In this document: in pieces, positions 42,479 to 50,435 of the stretch
Numbering within the stretch: the stretch's first letter is position 1
Layout of the letters: every line of letters starts with the position of its first letter
Assembly (NCBI GenBank): GCA_020847855.1
Contig: JADLBH010000023.1
Span: forward strand, 1 to 64,000
DNA from: Fimbriimonadaceae bacterium
GTDB taxonomy: Bacteria > Armatimonadota > Fimbriimonadia > Fimbriimonadales > Fimbriimonadaceae
DNA: 64,000 nucleotides
Direction: 5' to 3'
The notes under the pieces: generated by a model
The model's input: the letters and a program-made list of their open reading frames with translations, nothing else
Databases searched by the model: none
Told to the model about the DNA's origin: nothing
Program-made: the position numbers and the translations under genes

Positions 42479-43363
42479 GTGAAGGTTAGGATCGTCGAGG
42501 TCGGGCCCAGGGACGGTCTCCAGAACGAGGCGACGCCCGTCTCGACCCAGTCAAAGGCCGCCTTCGTCGCATCCCTGGCCGCGGCGGGTCTTCACGAGAT
42601 TGAGGCGACGAGCTTTGTCTCGCCCAAGTGGGTTCCTCAACTTGGCGACGCGGAGGAGCTGTGGCCCCGGTTGCCGACAGGACCCTTATACAGTGCTCTG
42701 GTCCCCAACCTGCGCGGCCTCGAACGGGCGGTCGGCCTTGGCGTTCGGCGGATCGCGCTCTTCACCGCTTCGAGCGACCTGTTCACAAAGCGGAACATCA
42801 ACATGACCGTGGAAGAGTCCCTCGCGGTCGCAGGCGAGGTGATCCGCGCCTTTCGTAAGTCCGTCCCGGAGGGCTTCGTCCGAACCTACGTGAGCACCGC
42901 CTTCGAGTGTCCCTATGCAGGCCGCATGGCTCCCTCGGTCACGGCGGGCGTCGCTGGGCGCTTGCACGACCTCGGCGCGGACGAGGTGGCGATGGGGGAC
43001 ACGATCGGGGTGGCGAGCCCCTCCGAGGTCCGATCCCTCGCCTCTACCCTGGAGGTACCGCTCTCCAAGACCGCGTGGCACTTTCACGATACGCGGGGGA
43101 CGGCGATCGCAAATGTGGCCGCCTGCCTGGAACTGGGCTACTCCTCGTTCGACTCGAGCGCAGGGGGCCTGGGCGGGTGCCCCTATGCCAAAGGCGCGGG
43201 TGGAAACCTCGCCACCGAGGACCTCGTCTACTTTTGTTCCCGCGAGGGTTTCGAAACCGGCGTTGATCTGCCAAGCCTCGCGCGGGCTAGTCTCCCGGTG
43301 CTGGAGGCCGTTGGCCGGTCCCCGTTTGCGCGGGCCCAACTGGCAGTGCTGGCGGCTTCGTAA
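42479..43363 (+). CDS. mvaB: Hydroxymethylglutaryl-CoA lyase
   Basis: Cleaves HMG-CoA to acetyl-CoA and acetoacetate, the last step of leucine breakdown. The TIM-barrel enzyme begins VKVRIVEVGPRDGLQNE, with the catalytic Arg-Asp pair, and has ATSFVSPKWVPQL, the metal-binding HFHDTRG motif, and GGLGGCPYAKGAGGN carrying the catalytic Cys. The 294 aa length is typical. The GTG at 42479 has GGGAGG five bases upstream; an ATG at 42419 would add 20 residues read through the terminator and is less likely. It overlaps the convergent membrane protein by 77 bases. Confidence 0.93.
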   Translation: MKVRIVEVGPRDGLQNEATPVSTQSKAAFVASLAAAGLHEIEATSFVSPKWVPQLGDAEELWPRLPTGPLYSALVPNLRGLERAVGLGVRRIALFTASSDLFTKRNINMTVEESLAVAGEVIRAFRKSVPEGFVRTYVSTAFECPYAGRMAPSVTAGVAGRLHDLGADEVAMGDTIGVASPSEVRSLASTLEVPLSKTAWHFHDTRGTAIANVAACLELGYSSFDSSAGGLGGCPYAKGAGGNLATEDLVYFCSREGFETGVDLPSLARASLPVLEAVGRSPFARAQLAVLAAS

Positions 43364-44213
43364 GTCGAGACCAGACCCCGAACCCCGCCAGAAAGACCGC
43401 GATCGCGCCCACGAAGGCCGTCATCGCCTTTTCTTGTGGGGCGAGCCGGAACTCTCCTCGGTTGACGAGGATCACAGTGAGCCCGATGGGGACGAGCGCG
43501 GGCAACATGCCAAGACCGATCGGGAGCATCACGAGGATCAGGTATCCGACGAGCGCGACAACCAGCCAACGGGCGGTCTCGCGGGCCCGCATCTCGAAGC
43601 GATAGAGGGCGACGAAGAACATCGCGGAGAAGAAGACGTCGGCTGGACCGACGTAGGCGAACGGTTCGATCTTCGGCTCCTTCGGCGCTCGCCCTGGAGC
43701 CGCCTCCCTCGCCATCGGCACTTCGAGCGCCACGGAGCTCAAGATCTCGGGGTTCTGCGACATCACTTTCGCCACGGGCCCGCTCGGGTGAAAGACGAAG
43801 AAGACATCCAAACCGGCCAAGAACAGTGCGACGGGGAGGAGCAGATTCCTCTCCTTGATGAGCGACGCGACCAGGGCACCCAGGCCCGTACACCATGCAA
43901 CGAGCCCAAACTGGCCGAAGGACTGCACGATCAGGCCCAGGACACCCTCGCCCAAAGGAGTCCGGGCGAGCAGCAACGCACCGCCCTGGAGGACGATCCC
44001 GCCCACGATGAACGCGACGGCGTGGGTCCGGGTCCAAGGATGTGAGCCCGCCCAGAAAACCGCGAGCACGGGGAGCCCGACGAACGCTACGACGGAGAGC
44101 ACATCGAGGAACGGCGCCGCCGCGGCAGGAAACTCAAGAAGTCCAAGGGCGATCCGAAGGGCGAACAGCACCCCGGTCAGAAGGAAGTACCCGGCAAGCC
44201 CGTTAGAGCGCAA
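43287..44213 (-). CDS. Presenilin / signal-peptide-peptidase-like membrane protein (candidate GxGD protease)
   Basis: Polytopic 308 aa protein with about eight or nine hydrophobic segments. It carries the three signatures of A22 intramembrane aspartyl proteases in order and spacing: LDVFFVF (D136; usual YDxFxVF), then VAKVM, then YVGPADVFFSAMFFVALYRF (D192; usual LGLGD then ALLLRFD), and LPALVPIGL (residues 237-245; the PAL motif) followed by VNRGE. YD is changed to LD and GLGD to GPAD, but both aspartates and PAL remain. The cytoplasmic-side loop is Pro/Lys-rich. The TTG start has AGAGGAAGG upstream and overlaps the glycosyltransferase stop by 11 bases. The substrate is unknown, and the protease call is inference from motifs. 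Confidence 0.72.
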   Translation of the reverse strand: MRSNGLAGYFLLTGVLFALRIALGLLEFPAAAAPFLDVLSVVAFVGLPVLAVFWAGSHPWTRTHAVAFIVGGIVLQGGALLLARTPLGEGVLGLIVQSFGQFGLVAWCTGLGALVASLIKERNLLLPVALFLAGLDVFFVFHPSGPVAKVMSQNPEILSSVALEVPMAREAAPGRAPKEPKIEPFAYVGPADVFFSAMFFVALYRFEMRARETARWLVVALVGYLILVMLPIGLGMLPALVPIGLTVILVNRGEFRLAPQEKAMTAFVGAIAVFLAGFGVWSRLTKPPALPVGPAQTGTGQRPPAPGD

Positions 44214-45393
44214 GCGCCTTCCTCTCGGTGCGGCCGTCCAAGGAGAGGAGACGCCGGTAGGCGTCGAGCATGCGGTCCGCCATCGCGCTCGTGGTCATGG
44301 TCTCCGCGTGAGCCTTCGCCCTGCCACCCATCCGGCCTCGGAGATCTCGGTCCCGAACGAGCGTGGTGATTCGATCCGCCATGCGGAGCGCGTCGTTCTC
44401 GACAATGAAGCCCGTCTCACCTTCGAGAACCGCCGCGCTCGCGCCCCCTCCTCCCACGACCACCGTTGGCAGGCGGTAGCTCATCGCCTCCGCGACCACA
44501 AGGCCCTGGGTCTCCGTCATTGAGCCGAACGTGAAAACGTCGGCCGCGGCATAGAACTGATCCACCTCGGAACGAGGGACACCGCCCCAAAAACGTACTC
44601 GATCCCCGATCTGGAGGGCCCGTGCCATCGCAGTGTAGTGGTTCCGTGCGGGGCCATCGCCCACGAGCCAGAGTCGAAAGTCAGGATGATCGGCCACCAC
44701 CTCTGCGGTCGCTCGGAGGACGACCTCGATGTTCTTCTCGATGGCGATCCGACCGCAATAGAGGCCGACGCAGTGGTTCTCACCGACCCCAAGCTCGCGG
44801 CGGGCGGCTTGACGTTCGATCGCCTTGGGCAAAGGGATCCCGGTGGGAACGATCTCGGCCGGGGTGTGGACGGAGTGCCTGCGCAACCATCGGAGCGTCG
44901 GTTGGCTAGGACATGCCACGAGTCCCACGCTGTTGTAATAGAAGTGGGTGTGCTTTGCGACCTTGTAACGGACATAGGGGCGGGGGAAGAACGGGACATA
45001 GTGCGCGTACTTGTCGTACCGGGTGTGGTAGGTGGAGACGACGGGCAAGTCGAGGGTCTGGGCCCAGCGTAGGCCGACCATGCCTACCGTGAACGGCGTG
45101 TGGGTGTGGACCAGGTCGAAGTTGCGCTGCTCGAACTCGCGGAACCAAGCATAGAACGGCGGCACCGCCAGGGGGTAGTCGCCTGTCCAAGGCGACCTCA
45201 CCGAAAGGAAGCGGCGAAAGTTCGGATCAGGGTCGCTGTGCCCCCGGAACCGGCTCGTGTACACCGTGACGGAATGGCCGCGGTCACGGAGGGAGCCGAT
45301 CAGTGAGTCAATGCTGACGCTGACGCCATTGAGCACGGGCAGGACGGAATCGGAGAAAACGGCGATGCTGAGCGGCCGTGAGGGAAGGCTCAA
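44203..45393 (-). CDS. GT4-family glycosyltransferase
   Basis: GT-B retaining glycosyltransferase, close in pattern to bacterial glycolipid/diacylglycerol glucosyltransferases. The N-terminal FSDSVLPVLNGVSVSI with NGV, the middle VHTHTPFTVG and VSTYHTRYDKYAHY, and the C-terminal EKNIEVVLRA, LVGDGP, FWGGVPRSE and the E-x7-E motif (SMTETQGLVVAEAMS) are all present. No membrane segment is seen; such enzymes bind the membrane peripherally. The TTG start overlaps the HTH gene's stop. It may supply a glycolipid or exopolysaccharide; the acceptor cannot be inferred. Confidence 0.9.
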   Translation of the reverse strand: MSLPSRPLSIAVFSDSVLPVLNGVSVSIDSLIGSLRDRGHSVTVYTSRFRGHSDPDPNFRRFLSVRSPWTGDYPLAVPPFYAWFREFEQRNFDLVHTHTPFTVGMVGLRWAQTLDLPVVSTYHTRYDKYAHYVPFFPRPYVRYKVAKHTHFYYNSVGLVACPSQPTLRWLRRHSVHTPAEIVPTGIPLPKAIERQAARRELGVGENHCVGLYCGRIAIEKNIEVVLRATAEVVADHPDFRLWLVGDGPARNHYTAMARALQIGDRVRFWGGVPRSEVDQFYAAADVFTFGSMTETQGLVVAEAMSYRLPTVVVGGGGASAAVLEGETGFIVENDALRMADRITTLVRDRDLRGRMGGRAKAHAETMTTSAMADRMLDAYRRLLSLDGRTERKALAL

Positions 45394-45917
45394 TCCTCGG
45401 GCACCCGGCCATGCCGGTCAACGAACGAGACGATATGGCTCAACCGGAACCTGCGCTGGCCACCTTTGGTCCGAACGTGGTCGAGCCAGCCTCGGTTCGT
45501 GTACCGTCGGATCGTGGCCGGGCACACCCCGAGCAACCGGCTTGCGTCCTCCAGGTTGATTTCCGGGTCCACTAGCTTGCGGATGAGTTCTGCGCGCGAC
45601 TCTTTGAAGCCATCCTGGTAGTAGTGTCCCGTCACCTCGTCAGAGAAGAATCGGCCCAGGAACTCGATGTTGCGGGGGAGTTTCTCGAGCATCTGTTGGA
45701 GGTCGGAGTCCACGAACGCGCGCCCTGCCGTGCCTCGGGCACGACGGGGTCTCGGCGCCTGTAGCGCCGTCTTACGGAACTTTGTCTTTGCGCCCTGCTT
45801 GGTTGTTCTCTTCCGCTTCTCCTTGAGCGGTTCGATCGGTGCCACGCCTTCCGGGTTGGTGTCAAGGAACGCGTTCTCGATATAAGCCAGCGGGTCGAAG
45901 TCTTGACGATCGGTCAT
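45390..45917 (-). CDS. MerR/excisionase-type HTH DNA-binding protein
   Basis: The C-terminal 50 residues (INLEDASRLLGVCPATIRRY and then GWLDHVRTKGGQRRFRLSHI) form a winged helix-turn-helix of the MerR/excisionase class. The N-terminal half is a basic, low-complexity segment (EKRKRTTKQGAKTKF), followed by a helical part (LQQMLEKLPRNIEFLGRFF). It is not a full MerR, having no C-terminal dimerisation helix. It lies between queA and the glycosyltransferase and may control this operon, which is inference. The ATG at 45917 follows a possible TATAGT -10 box. Confidence 0.75.
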   Translation of the reverse strand: MTDRQDFDPLAYIENAFLDTNPEGVAPIEPLKEKRKRTTKQGAKTKFRKTALQAPRPRRARGTAGRAFVDSDLQQMLEKLPRNIEFLGRFFSDEVTGHYYQDGFKESRAELIRKLVDPEINLEDASRLLGVCPATIRRYTNRGWLDHVRTKGGQRRFRLSHIVSFVDRHGRVPED

Positions 45918-45955
45918 GCACGCCCCGTTGCACTATACATCCTTTCTCCACAGGA

Positions 45956-46969
45956 CTAGACAACGAGCATCGCGTCGCCGAAGCTGAGGAAGCGATATTC
46001 CGCCAAGACGGCCTGGCGATAGGCCTCGATGAGCGGCTCGACACCCACGAAGGCGGCGACCATCGCAAGCATCGTCGTCCGGGGCATGTGAAAGTTGGTG
46101 AGAAGGCCGTCCACGACCTGGAACGAACAGCCCGGTTCGATCAAGAGCTTGCTCTCGCCCGGCCCTGCCTGGATGCGGCGGGGGCCGAGGGAAGCCGACT
46201 CCAAGGTTCGACAGGAGCTCGTGCCCACCGCGATGATGTGCCCAGCGCAGTGCTGGACGGCCCGGACTGTCCCCTCGGGCACCTCGTACTGTTCCCCGTG
46301 CATCACATGGTCGGCGAGGGACTCCGACGAGATCGGCCGGAAGGTGTCCAGGCCGATCGCGAGGGAGACGTTGGCTCGCTCGATGCCGCGCTCTCGGAGG
46401 CCCTCCAGAGATTCCTCGTCGAAATGAAGGCCGGCGGTCGGTGCTGCCGCGCTCCCTGGCACTTTGCCGTAGACGGTCTGGTACCGCTCCTCGTCCAGTA
46501 GCTTGTCGTGGACATAGGGAGGCAGGGGGATCTCGCCCGCAGTGGCAAGTCCCTCTTGGGCGGCTTGGGCATCTAGCCAACGAAACCTCCTCCGCCCAGC
46601 GCCGAGGTCCTCGAGGACCTCCACTTCCCATCGGCCCTCCAGGTTCACCCGGTCGCCGGGCCTCAGCCGCTTCGCAGGCCGGCACAGCGCGATCCCTTCG
46701 CCATCGCTCGATGCGGTGACGAGCATCTCCACCGGACCGCCCGAGGATCGCTTCCCGACGAGCCTTCTCGCCGAGACCCTGGACTCGTTGGTGACGAGCA
46801 AGTCTCCCGGCTCCAGGATCTCTCGGAGGTCGCGAAAGTACGCGTGACGGATCGCTCCGCTATGGCGATCGAGGCAGAGGAGGCGCGAGTCGGACCTTCG
46901 TTCGAGGGGCCGTTGCGCGATGAGGCGCTCGGGGAGGTCGTAGTGGAGATCGGCGGCTCGGAGGCTCAC
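45956..46969 (-). CDS. queA: QueA, tRNA ribosyltransferase-isomerase
   Basis: Transfers and isomerises the ribosyl part of SAM to 7-aminomethyl-deazaguanine in tRNA to give epoxyqueuosine. The family signatures are DLPERLIAQRPLERR, GDLLVTNESRVSARRL, PLPPYV, YQTVYGKVPGSAAAPTAGLH and TNFHMPRTTMLAMVAAF. The 337 aa length is normal. The GTG start overlaps the HAD gene's stop (GTGA). The other queuosine genes (tgt, queG) are not in this window. Confidence 0.97.
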   Translation of the reverse strand: MSLRAADLHYDLPERLIAQRPLERRSDSRLLCLDRHSGAIRHAYFRDLREILEPGDLLVTNESRVSARRLVGKRSSGGPVEMLVTASSDGEGIALCRPAKRLRPGDRVNLEGRWEVEVLEDLGAGRRRFRWLDAQAAQEGLATAGEIPLPPYVHDKLLDEERYQTVYGKVPGSAAAPTAGLHFDEESLEGLRERGIERANVSLAIGLDTFRPISSESLADHVMHGEQYEVPEGTVRAVQHCAGHIIAVGTSSCRTLESASLGPRRIQAGPGESKLLIEPGCSFQVVDGLLTNFHMPRTTMLAMVAAFVGVEPLIEAYRQAVLAEYRFLSFGDAMLVV

Positions 46970-47658
46970 GAGATTCTTGCCAGCACCTGGCCCAACGACG
47001 AAACGTAGGTATCGGTGGTCGGCGAGCCTCGGTCAATCAGGTACGCACGCATCCCCAAGTCCTTCGCCCCGCGTAGATCGGCGACCGCGTCGTCGCCCAC
47101 GTGACACGCCTCCGCGGGATCCACAGCCAGGGCGCCTAGAGCAGCCATGAAGATGCCAGGGTGTGGTTTCTCGACTCCCAACGGCCCGCTCGCCGCGATC
47201 GCATCGAACCAACCGTCGAGCCCGAAGGCCCGAAGTATAGGAAAGATCGAGGCGTCCCAGTTGCTCACGATCCCCAGCTTCAATCCAGCGGATCGGAACT
47301 CCTCCAACGCCGGGAGCACGTCCTCGAACTGGCGAAGGATCCCGGACGCAGGGTCGGTGACCCGTGCGGTGGAGTCTTGAACCACCTTCCGTCCCAGTGC
47401 TCCCGGCCAGCCGCAACTTGTGGCCCAGTGCTCACCCGTCTCGAACCAGAACTCGAAATACGCAGCCTCGTCCCCGCCAGTGTCCGCGACGGCGCGAAGG
47501 TCCTTGCGAGCGCGCACCGTCTCGAGGGCGAGTGCTCGCTCCGGATCGCCTGCCTCGAGGCCACGGTCGCGAGCGCATTCGACCCACAAGCCGAACGGGT
47601 CCCAGTTGTCCTCGAGCAAGGTGTCGCCGACATCGAGGGTCAACGCCTTGACCTTCAT
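46966..47658 (-). CDS. HAD-superfamily hydrolase
   Basis: Phosphatase-like HAD subfamily IA protein (HDHD3/haloacid dehalogenase-like). Motif I is LTLDVGDTLL with the nucleophile D9, motif II is GIVSNWD, and motif III-IV is GVEKPHPGIF with later HVGDDAVADLRGA. An alpha-helical cap lies between residues 15 and 95. The ATG at 47658 has GAGGAG six bases upstream. It overlaps DUF2905 (ATGA) and queA (GTGA), so the three are probably translated in series. The substrate cannot be predicted. Confidence 0.9.
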   Translation of the reverse strand: MKVKALTLDVGDTLLEDNWDPFGLWVECARDRGLEAGDPERALALETVRARKDLRAVADTGGDEAAYFEFWFETGEHWATSCGWPGALGRKVVQDSTARVTDPASGILRQFEDVLPALEEFRSAGLKLGIVSNWDASIFPILRAFGLDGWFDAIAASGPLGVEKPHPGIFMAALGALAVDPAEACHVGDDAVADLRGAKDLGMRAYLIDRGSPTTDTYVSSLGQVLARIS

Positions 47659-47885
47659 GGTCGGCTCCTCAAGAACCAAAGGACCAGGGAGAGGACCGCG
47701 CTCACGACGAGCGATGTCACCACGGGGAAGTACACGTAGACACCAGGCCGCTCGATCACGATGTCGCCCGGCAGTCGCGCGGGCTGAAGCCCCGGAGCGA
47801 ACGACGCGACCGCCCACAAAAGGCCGCCCAGGACCGCGATACCGAGCCCGACTGCGACCAAGGTCTTTCCCAACTCAGGGGACAC
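47655..47885 (-). CDS. DUF2905 small membrane protein
   Basis: Two-helix membrane protein of the DUF2905 type. The first helix is LVAVGLGIAVLGGLLWAVAS, then the diagnostic loop LPGDIVIERPGVYVYFPVVT, and a second helix SLVVSAVLSLVLWFL. The GTG at 47885 gives the common N-terminus SPELGKTLV; a GTG at 47915 would add ten residues. The function of the family is unknown. It heads the six-gene minus-strand run that ends with the presenilin-like protein. Confidence 0.82.
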   Translation of the reverse strand: MSPELGKTLVAVGLGIAVLGGLLWAVASFAPGLQPARLPGDIVIERPGVYVYFPVVTSLVVSAVLSLVLWFLRSRP

Positions 47886-47936
47886 GGCCCATTTTCGCCC
47901 GAACCGGGGGCGCACCCAGGGACGTCGGAAGGAGTG

Positions 47937-48617
47937 ATGTGCCTGCTCGCTGCACTCGTGCTCGGTGTCACTACGCAGAACGGGGAATTCGCACTAACGC
48001 CCAAGCCGAAATACGAGGATTGGGCCTACCGCATGCACCGGCTCGTGCTCCACATTCCCAAACTCAAGACCGAGTTCGCCATGCGGGCCCGGCAAAAGGT
48101 GATCTCGATTGACAAGGACGGCAAGTTCGCGATGCTCTTCGAGACTCGGAGGTCGGTCGTCTTCCAGAAGGGAGAGGCGAAGGACACTCCCTTTAGCAAG
48201 AACCGCACACTGCTCTACGACCCCACAGGTTGGCAACAGCCCAGCTTCCTGCCCGGCGAGACCGGGACGACCCACATCAGCCTGCTCGTGGCGTTCCGCG
48301 CCCCTATGGAGCCAGTGCGCATCGGCAAGAGCTGGTCCTACTCCCGGATCGGTGAGCCTGGGATCACCGTAAAGTTCACCCTGCTCGGGCCCGAGAGGCT
48401 CGGGGCCTCCGATTGCCTCAAAGTCGAATCCGACTCCCGGCTGATCGGTACGGAGCGCCCGGCCCAGGCGAAGGGCTACTTTTGGATTCATCAAGACTCC
48501 GGGATGATCGTGATGTCCTCGCACAAGATCACGAACCTCTATTTCGCCGGGCGACAGATCGAGGCGATGCTGGTCTACGAACCCACTGACCCAGCCCTCT
48601 TCGAGCGCGACGGCTAG
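47937..48617 (+). CDS. Exported protein of unknown function (226 aa)
   Basis: A short signal-like segment (CLLAALVLGVTTQ) is followed by a 205-residue beta-rich domain without a family I recognise. It has regular strand patterns (KVISIDKDGKFAMLFETRR, GYFWIHQDSGMIVMSSH), reminiscent of outer-membrane lipoprotein-sorting-type or DUF-type folds that bind hydrophobic ligands. AAGGAG lies just before the ATG at 47937, with short spacing. It is divergent to DUF2905 and is followed nine bases later by another exported protein, so the two probably form an operon. Confidence 0.75.
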   Translation: MCLLAALVLGVTTQNGEFALTPKPKYEDWAYRMHRLVLHIPKLKTEFAMRARQKVISIDKDGKFAMLFETRRSVVFQKGEAKDTPFSKNRTLLYDPTGWQQPSFLPGETGTTHISLLVAFRAPMEPVRIGKSWSYSRIGEPGITVKFTLLGPERLGASDCLKVESDSRLIGTERPAQAKGYFWIHQDSGMIVMSSHKITNLYFAGRQIEAMLVYEPTDPALFERDG

Positions 48618-48626
48618 ACTCGTGCG

Positions 48627-49316
48627 ATGAAGCTCTTGCTCTCCCTCGCCGTGGCGGCCCTCACCCTGCCCGCGCTCGCTCAAGACACCTTCACGCTCAA
48701 GCGCGTCGTCGCCGCAGGCGAGAGCACGAAGTACAAGCTCCAAGTGGACACGACGTTCGGCGGAATGGCCGTCGTTTTCACGGCGGCGCTCCAGGAGAGC
48801 ATCGTCTCGGTCGCTGCCGATGGCACGGTGGTTTCCAAGACGACGCAGTCCAACGTCGTTCTCAAGGTGAACGGATCGGAGATGGACGCCGGTGCCGAGG
48901 ACGAGACGGATACCACCACTACGGACGCCCGCGGGCGCATCGTCCTCATCGAGGGAAGCATGGTGGACGAGGCTTCCTACCGGGTCGCGATCCTGAACGC
49001 CATCCTTTGGCCGGAGACGCCGGTCATGGTCGGCTCGAAGTGGTCGCTCGACCTGGCCGCATCGGAGAAGCAAGGGACTCCTGCGTCCAAGTCCGAGTTC
49101 GAGATTCTGGGAATGGAAGCCATGAAGGGGGTCGAGGCGGTGAAGATCCGATTCTCGACCCACGAGGCCACCGGCGAGACCCCTGCCTCCTCGACGGGAA
49201 CCTACTGGGTGGAGAAGGCGACGGGCAAGATACTTCGAACCGAGGCGGAATGGAAGAACGCCCCAGTCTCCGGACAAATCATTGACGCGAAGGTCGTGAT
49301 CGAGCTCGCGAGCTAG
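48627..49316 (+). CDS. Exported protein of unknown function (229 aa)
   Basis: The N-terminus MKLLLSLAVAALTLPALAQD is a clear signal peptide with an ALA-Q cleavage site. The mature part alternates strands and polar turns (STKYKLQVDTTFGGMAV, GTYWVEKATGKILRTEAEWK), like DUF6263-type exported beta proteins. I do not assign a function. It follows the previous exported protein by nine bases. Its 3' end overlaps the convergent thymidine kinase gene by 38 bases. Confidence 0.78.
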   Translation: MKLLLSLAVAALTLPALAQDTFTLKRVVAAGESTKYKLQVDTTFGGMAVVFTAALQESIVSVAADGTVVSKTTQSNVVLKVNGSEMDAGAEDETDTTTTDARGRIVLIEGSMVDEASYRVAILNAILWPETPVMVGSKWSLDLAASEKQGTPASKSEFEILGMEAMKGVEAVKIRFSTHEATGETPASSTGTYWVEKATGKILRTEAEWKNAPVSGQIIDAKVVIELAS

Positions 49317-49911
49317 GCCCGCCCCGGATCTCGAAGCACCTTCGGCAACGGGCCTCATAGCTCTCGGTCGCACCTACAAGGACGATGGGATCGTCCCAAT
49401 GCGCGGGCCTCCCGTCCACCGTGCGGTACGTGTGGCTCGCAGCTTGGCCGCATTTCATGCAGATCGCGCGTAGCTTGACCACCTCGTCGGCTACCGCCAA
49501 GAGCTCCGGCATCGGGCCGAACGGGCGACGCCGGAAGTCCTGGTCGAGTCCGGCCACGACGACCTGCCTGCCGGAGTCGGCAAGGTCCACGCACAGATCC
49601 ACCAGCGTGGAGTCGAAGAACTGTGCCTCTTCGATGCAAATCACGTCCGTGTCGTCCTCGATGGCCGCCCGGAGGTCCTCGACCCCCGTGACTGGAACCG
49701 CGTCGTGCCTCACGCCCATGTGACTGACGACCTTGGCCTCGTCAAACCGCCGGTCAATCTCGGGCTTGAAGACCTGGACCTTGAGCTTCGCGTAAAGGGC
49801 GCGGCGAGCGCGCCGGATGAGCTCTTCGCTCTTCCCTGCGTACATCGAGCCGCAAACCACGGTGAGGCACCCGTTCTCCGCCGCCCTCTTCCGCGCGGGC
49901 CTAGCCTTCAT
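49279..49911 (-). CDS. tdk: Thymidine kinase (type II)
   Basis: Salvage kinase that phosphorylates thymidine with ATP. The P-loop is GSMYAGKSEELIRR, the catalytic region is CIEEAQFFD, and the lasso zinc-binding Cys pairs are CMKCGQAA and CRRC. AGLDQDFRRRPFGPMP is also diagnostic. The ATG at 49911 gives 210 aa, slightly above the usual length because of a basic Ser/Arg tail after the second Cys pair, in the part that overlaps the convergent gene. It overlaps the zinc-ribbon gene by 11 bases. Confidence 0.95.
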   Translation of the reverse strand: MKARPARKRAAENGCLTVVCGSMYAGKSEELIRRARRALYAKLKVQVFKPEIDRRFDEAKVVSHMGVRHDAVPVTGVEDLRAAIEDDTDVICIEEAQFFDSTLVDLCVDLADSGRQVVVAGLDQDFRRRPFGPMPELLAVADEVVKLRAICMKCGQAASHTYRTVDGRPAHWDDPIVLVGATESYEARCRRCFEIRGGPSSRARSRPSRQ

Positions 49912-50224
49912 CCGGGCTCTCCATGTCGGCCTCGTAGATCTCCTCCATCTCGTCCGCGAAGTCCTCGTCCATCGCCTTTCCCACCTCGCGAAGCGCGGCC
50001 CTGGTCTTGGTGGAAGTTCCGGGGTCCTCCATGGTCTCAAACCGGGCTGCAAGCTCGTCGAGCCGATCGTCCTCGGTTCTCCCGCGGCGGAACCGGCTGA
50101 CGAGCCGTGCGACCTTAGGGGAGCCGCAGTGGGGACAAGCCTCGTCGTCAGGCTCCATCACCATGCCGATCAACAAGGAGCACCGGCGGCCACAGTCCTC
50201 GCAACGGTACTCGAACACCGGCAT
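49901..50224 (-). CDS. FmdB-type zinc-ribbon protein
   Basis: The N-terminal zinc ribbon begins MPVFEYRCEDCGRRCSLLI and is completed by ACPHCGSPKVARL, giving a CxxC...CxxC site as in the FmdB family of small putative regulatory proteins. The C-terminal 60 residues are acidic and helical (DEDFADEMEEIYEADME). The ATG at 50224 gives 107 aa. It overlaps the tdk start by 11 bases, so the two are coupled. The role of the family is not established. Confidence 0.85.
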   Translation of the reverse strand: MPVFEYRCEDCGRRCSLLIGMVMEPDDEACPHCGSPKVARLVSRFRRGRTEDDRLDELAARFETMEDPGTSTKTRAALREVGKAMDEDFADEMEEIYEADMESPDEG

Positions 50225-50245
50225 CGTTTCAAGGCTACCCGTGCG

Positions 50246-50272
50246 CCCTGGATCGTTGGACCGATTCCAGGG
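50246..50272. other. Hairpin in the gap between the zinc-ribbon gene and rng
   Basis: ccctggatcg pairs with cgat-t-ccaggg (one bulged T, six-base loop). An outer gtgcgcc/ggcgcac pair encloses it. No T-run follows on either strand, so it is not a standard terminator. It lies about 165 bases upstream of the RNase G start and could belong to a long 5' leader of that gene, as RNase E messages often have one, but this is inference. Confidence 0.35.
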
Positions 50273-50435
50273 ACTAGGGCCAGGCGCACTGCGGATTCTC
50301 CGCCCGACGGTAAGATCGGTTCGTGCGTAGAGAGCCCGTTTCTTAGGCTCCGCACACGCGAGACGCGCCTTGGCGGTGCCAGGGCAACGGGGCCAAGTTT
50401 TGAGAAGAAGGAACAACCGACAACCCGCCCGCTCA

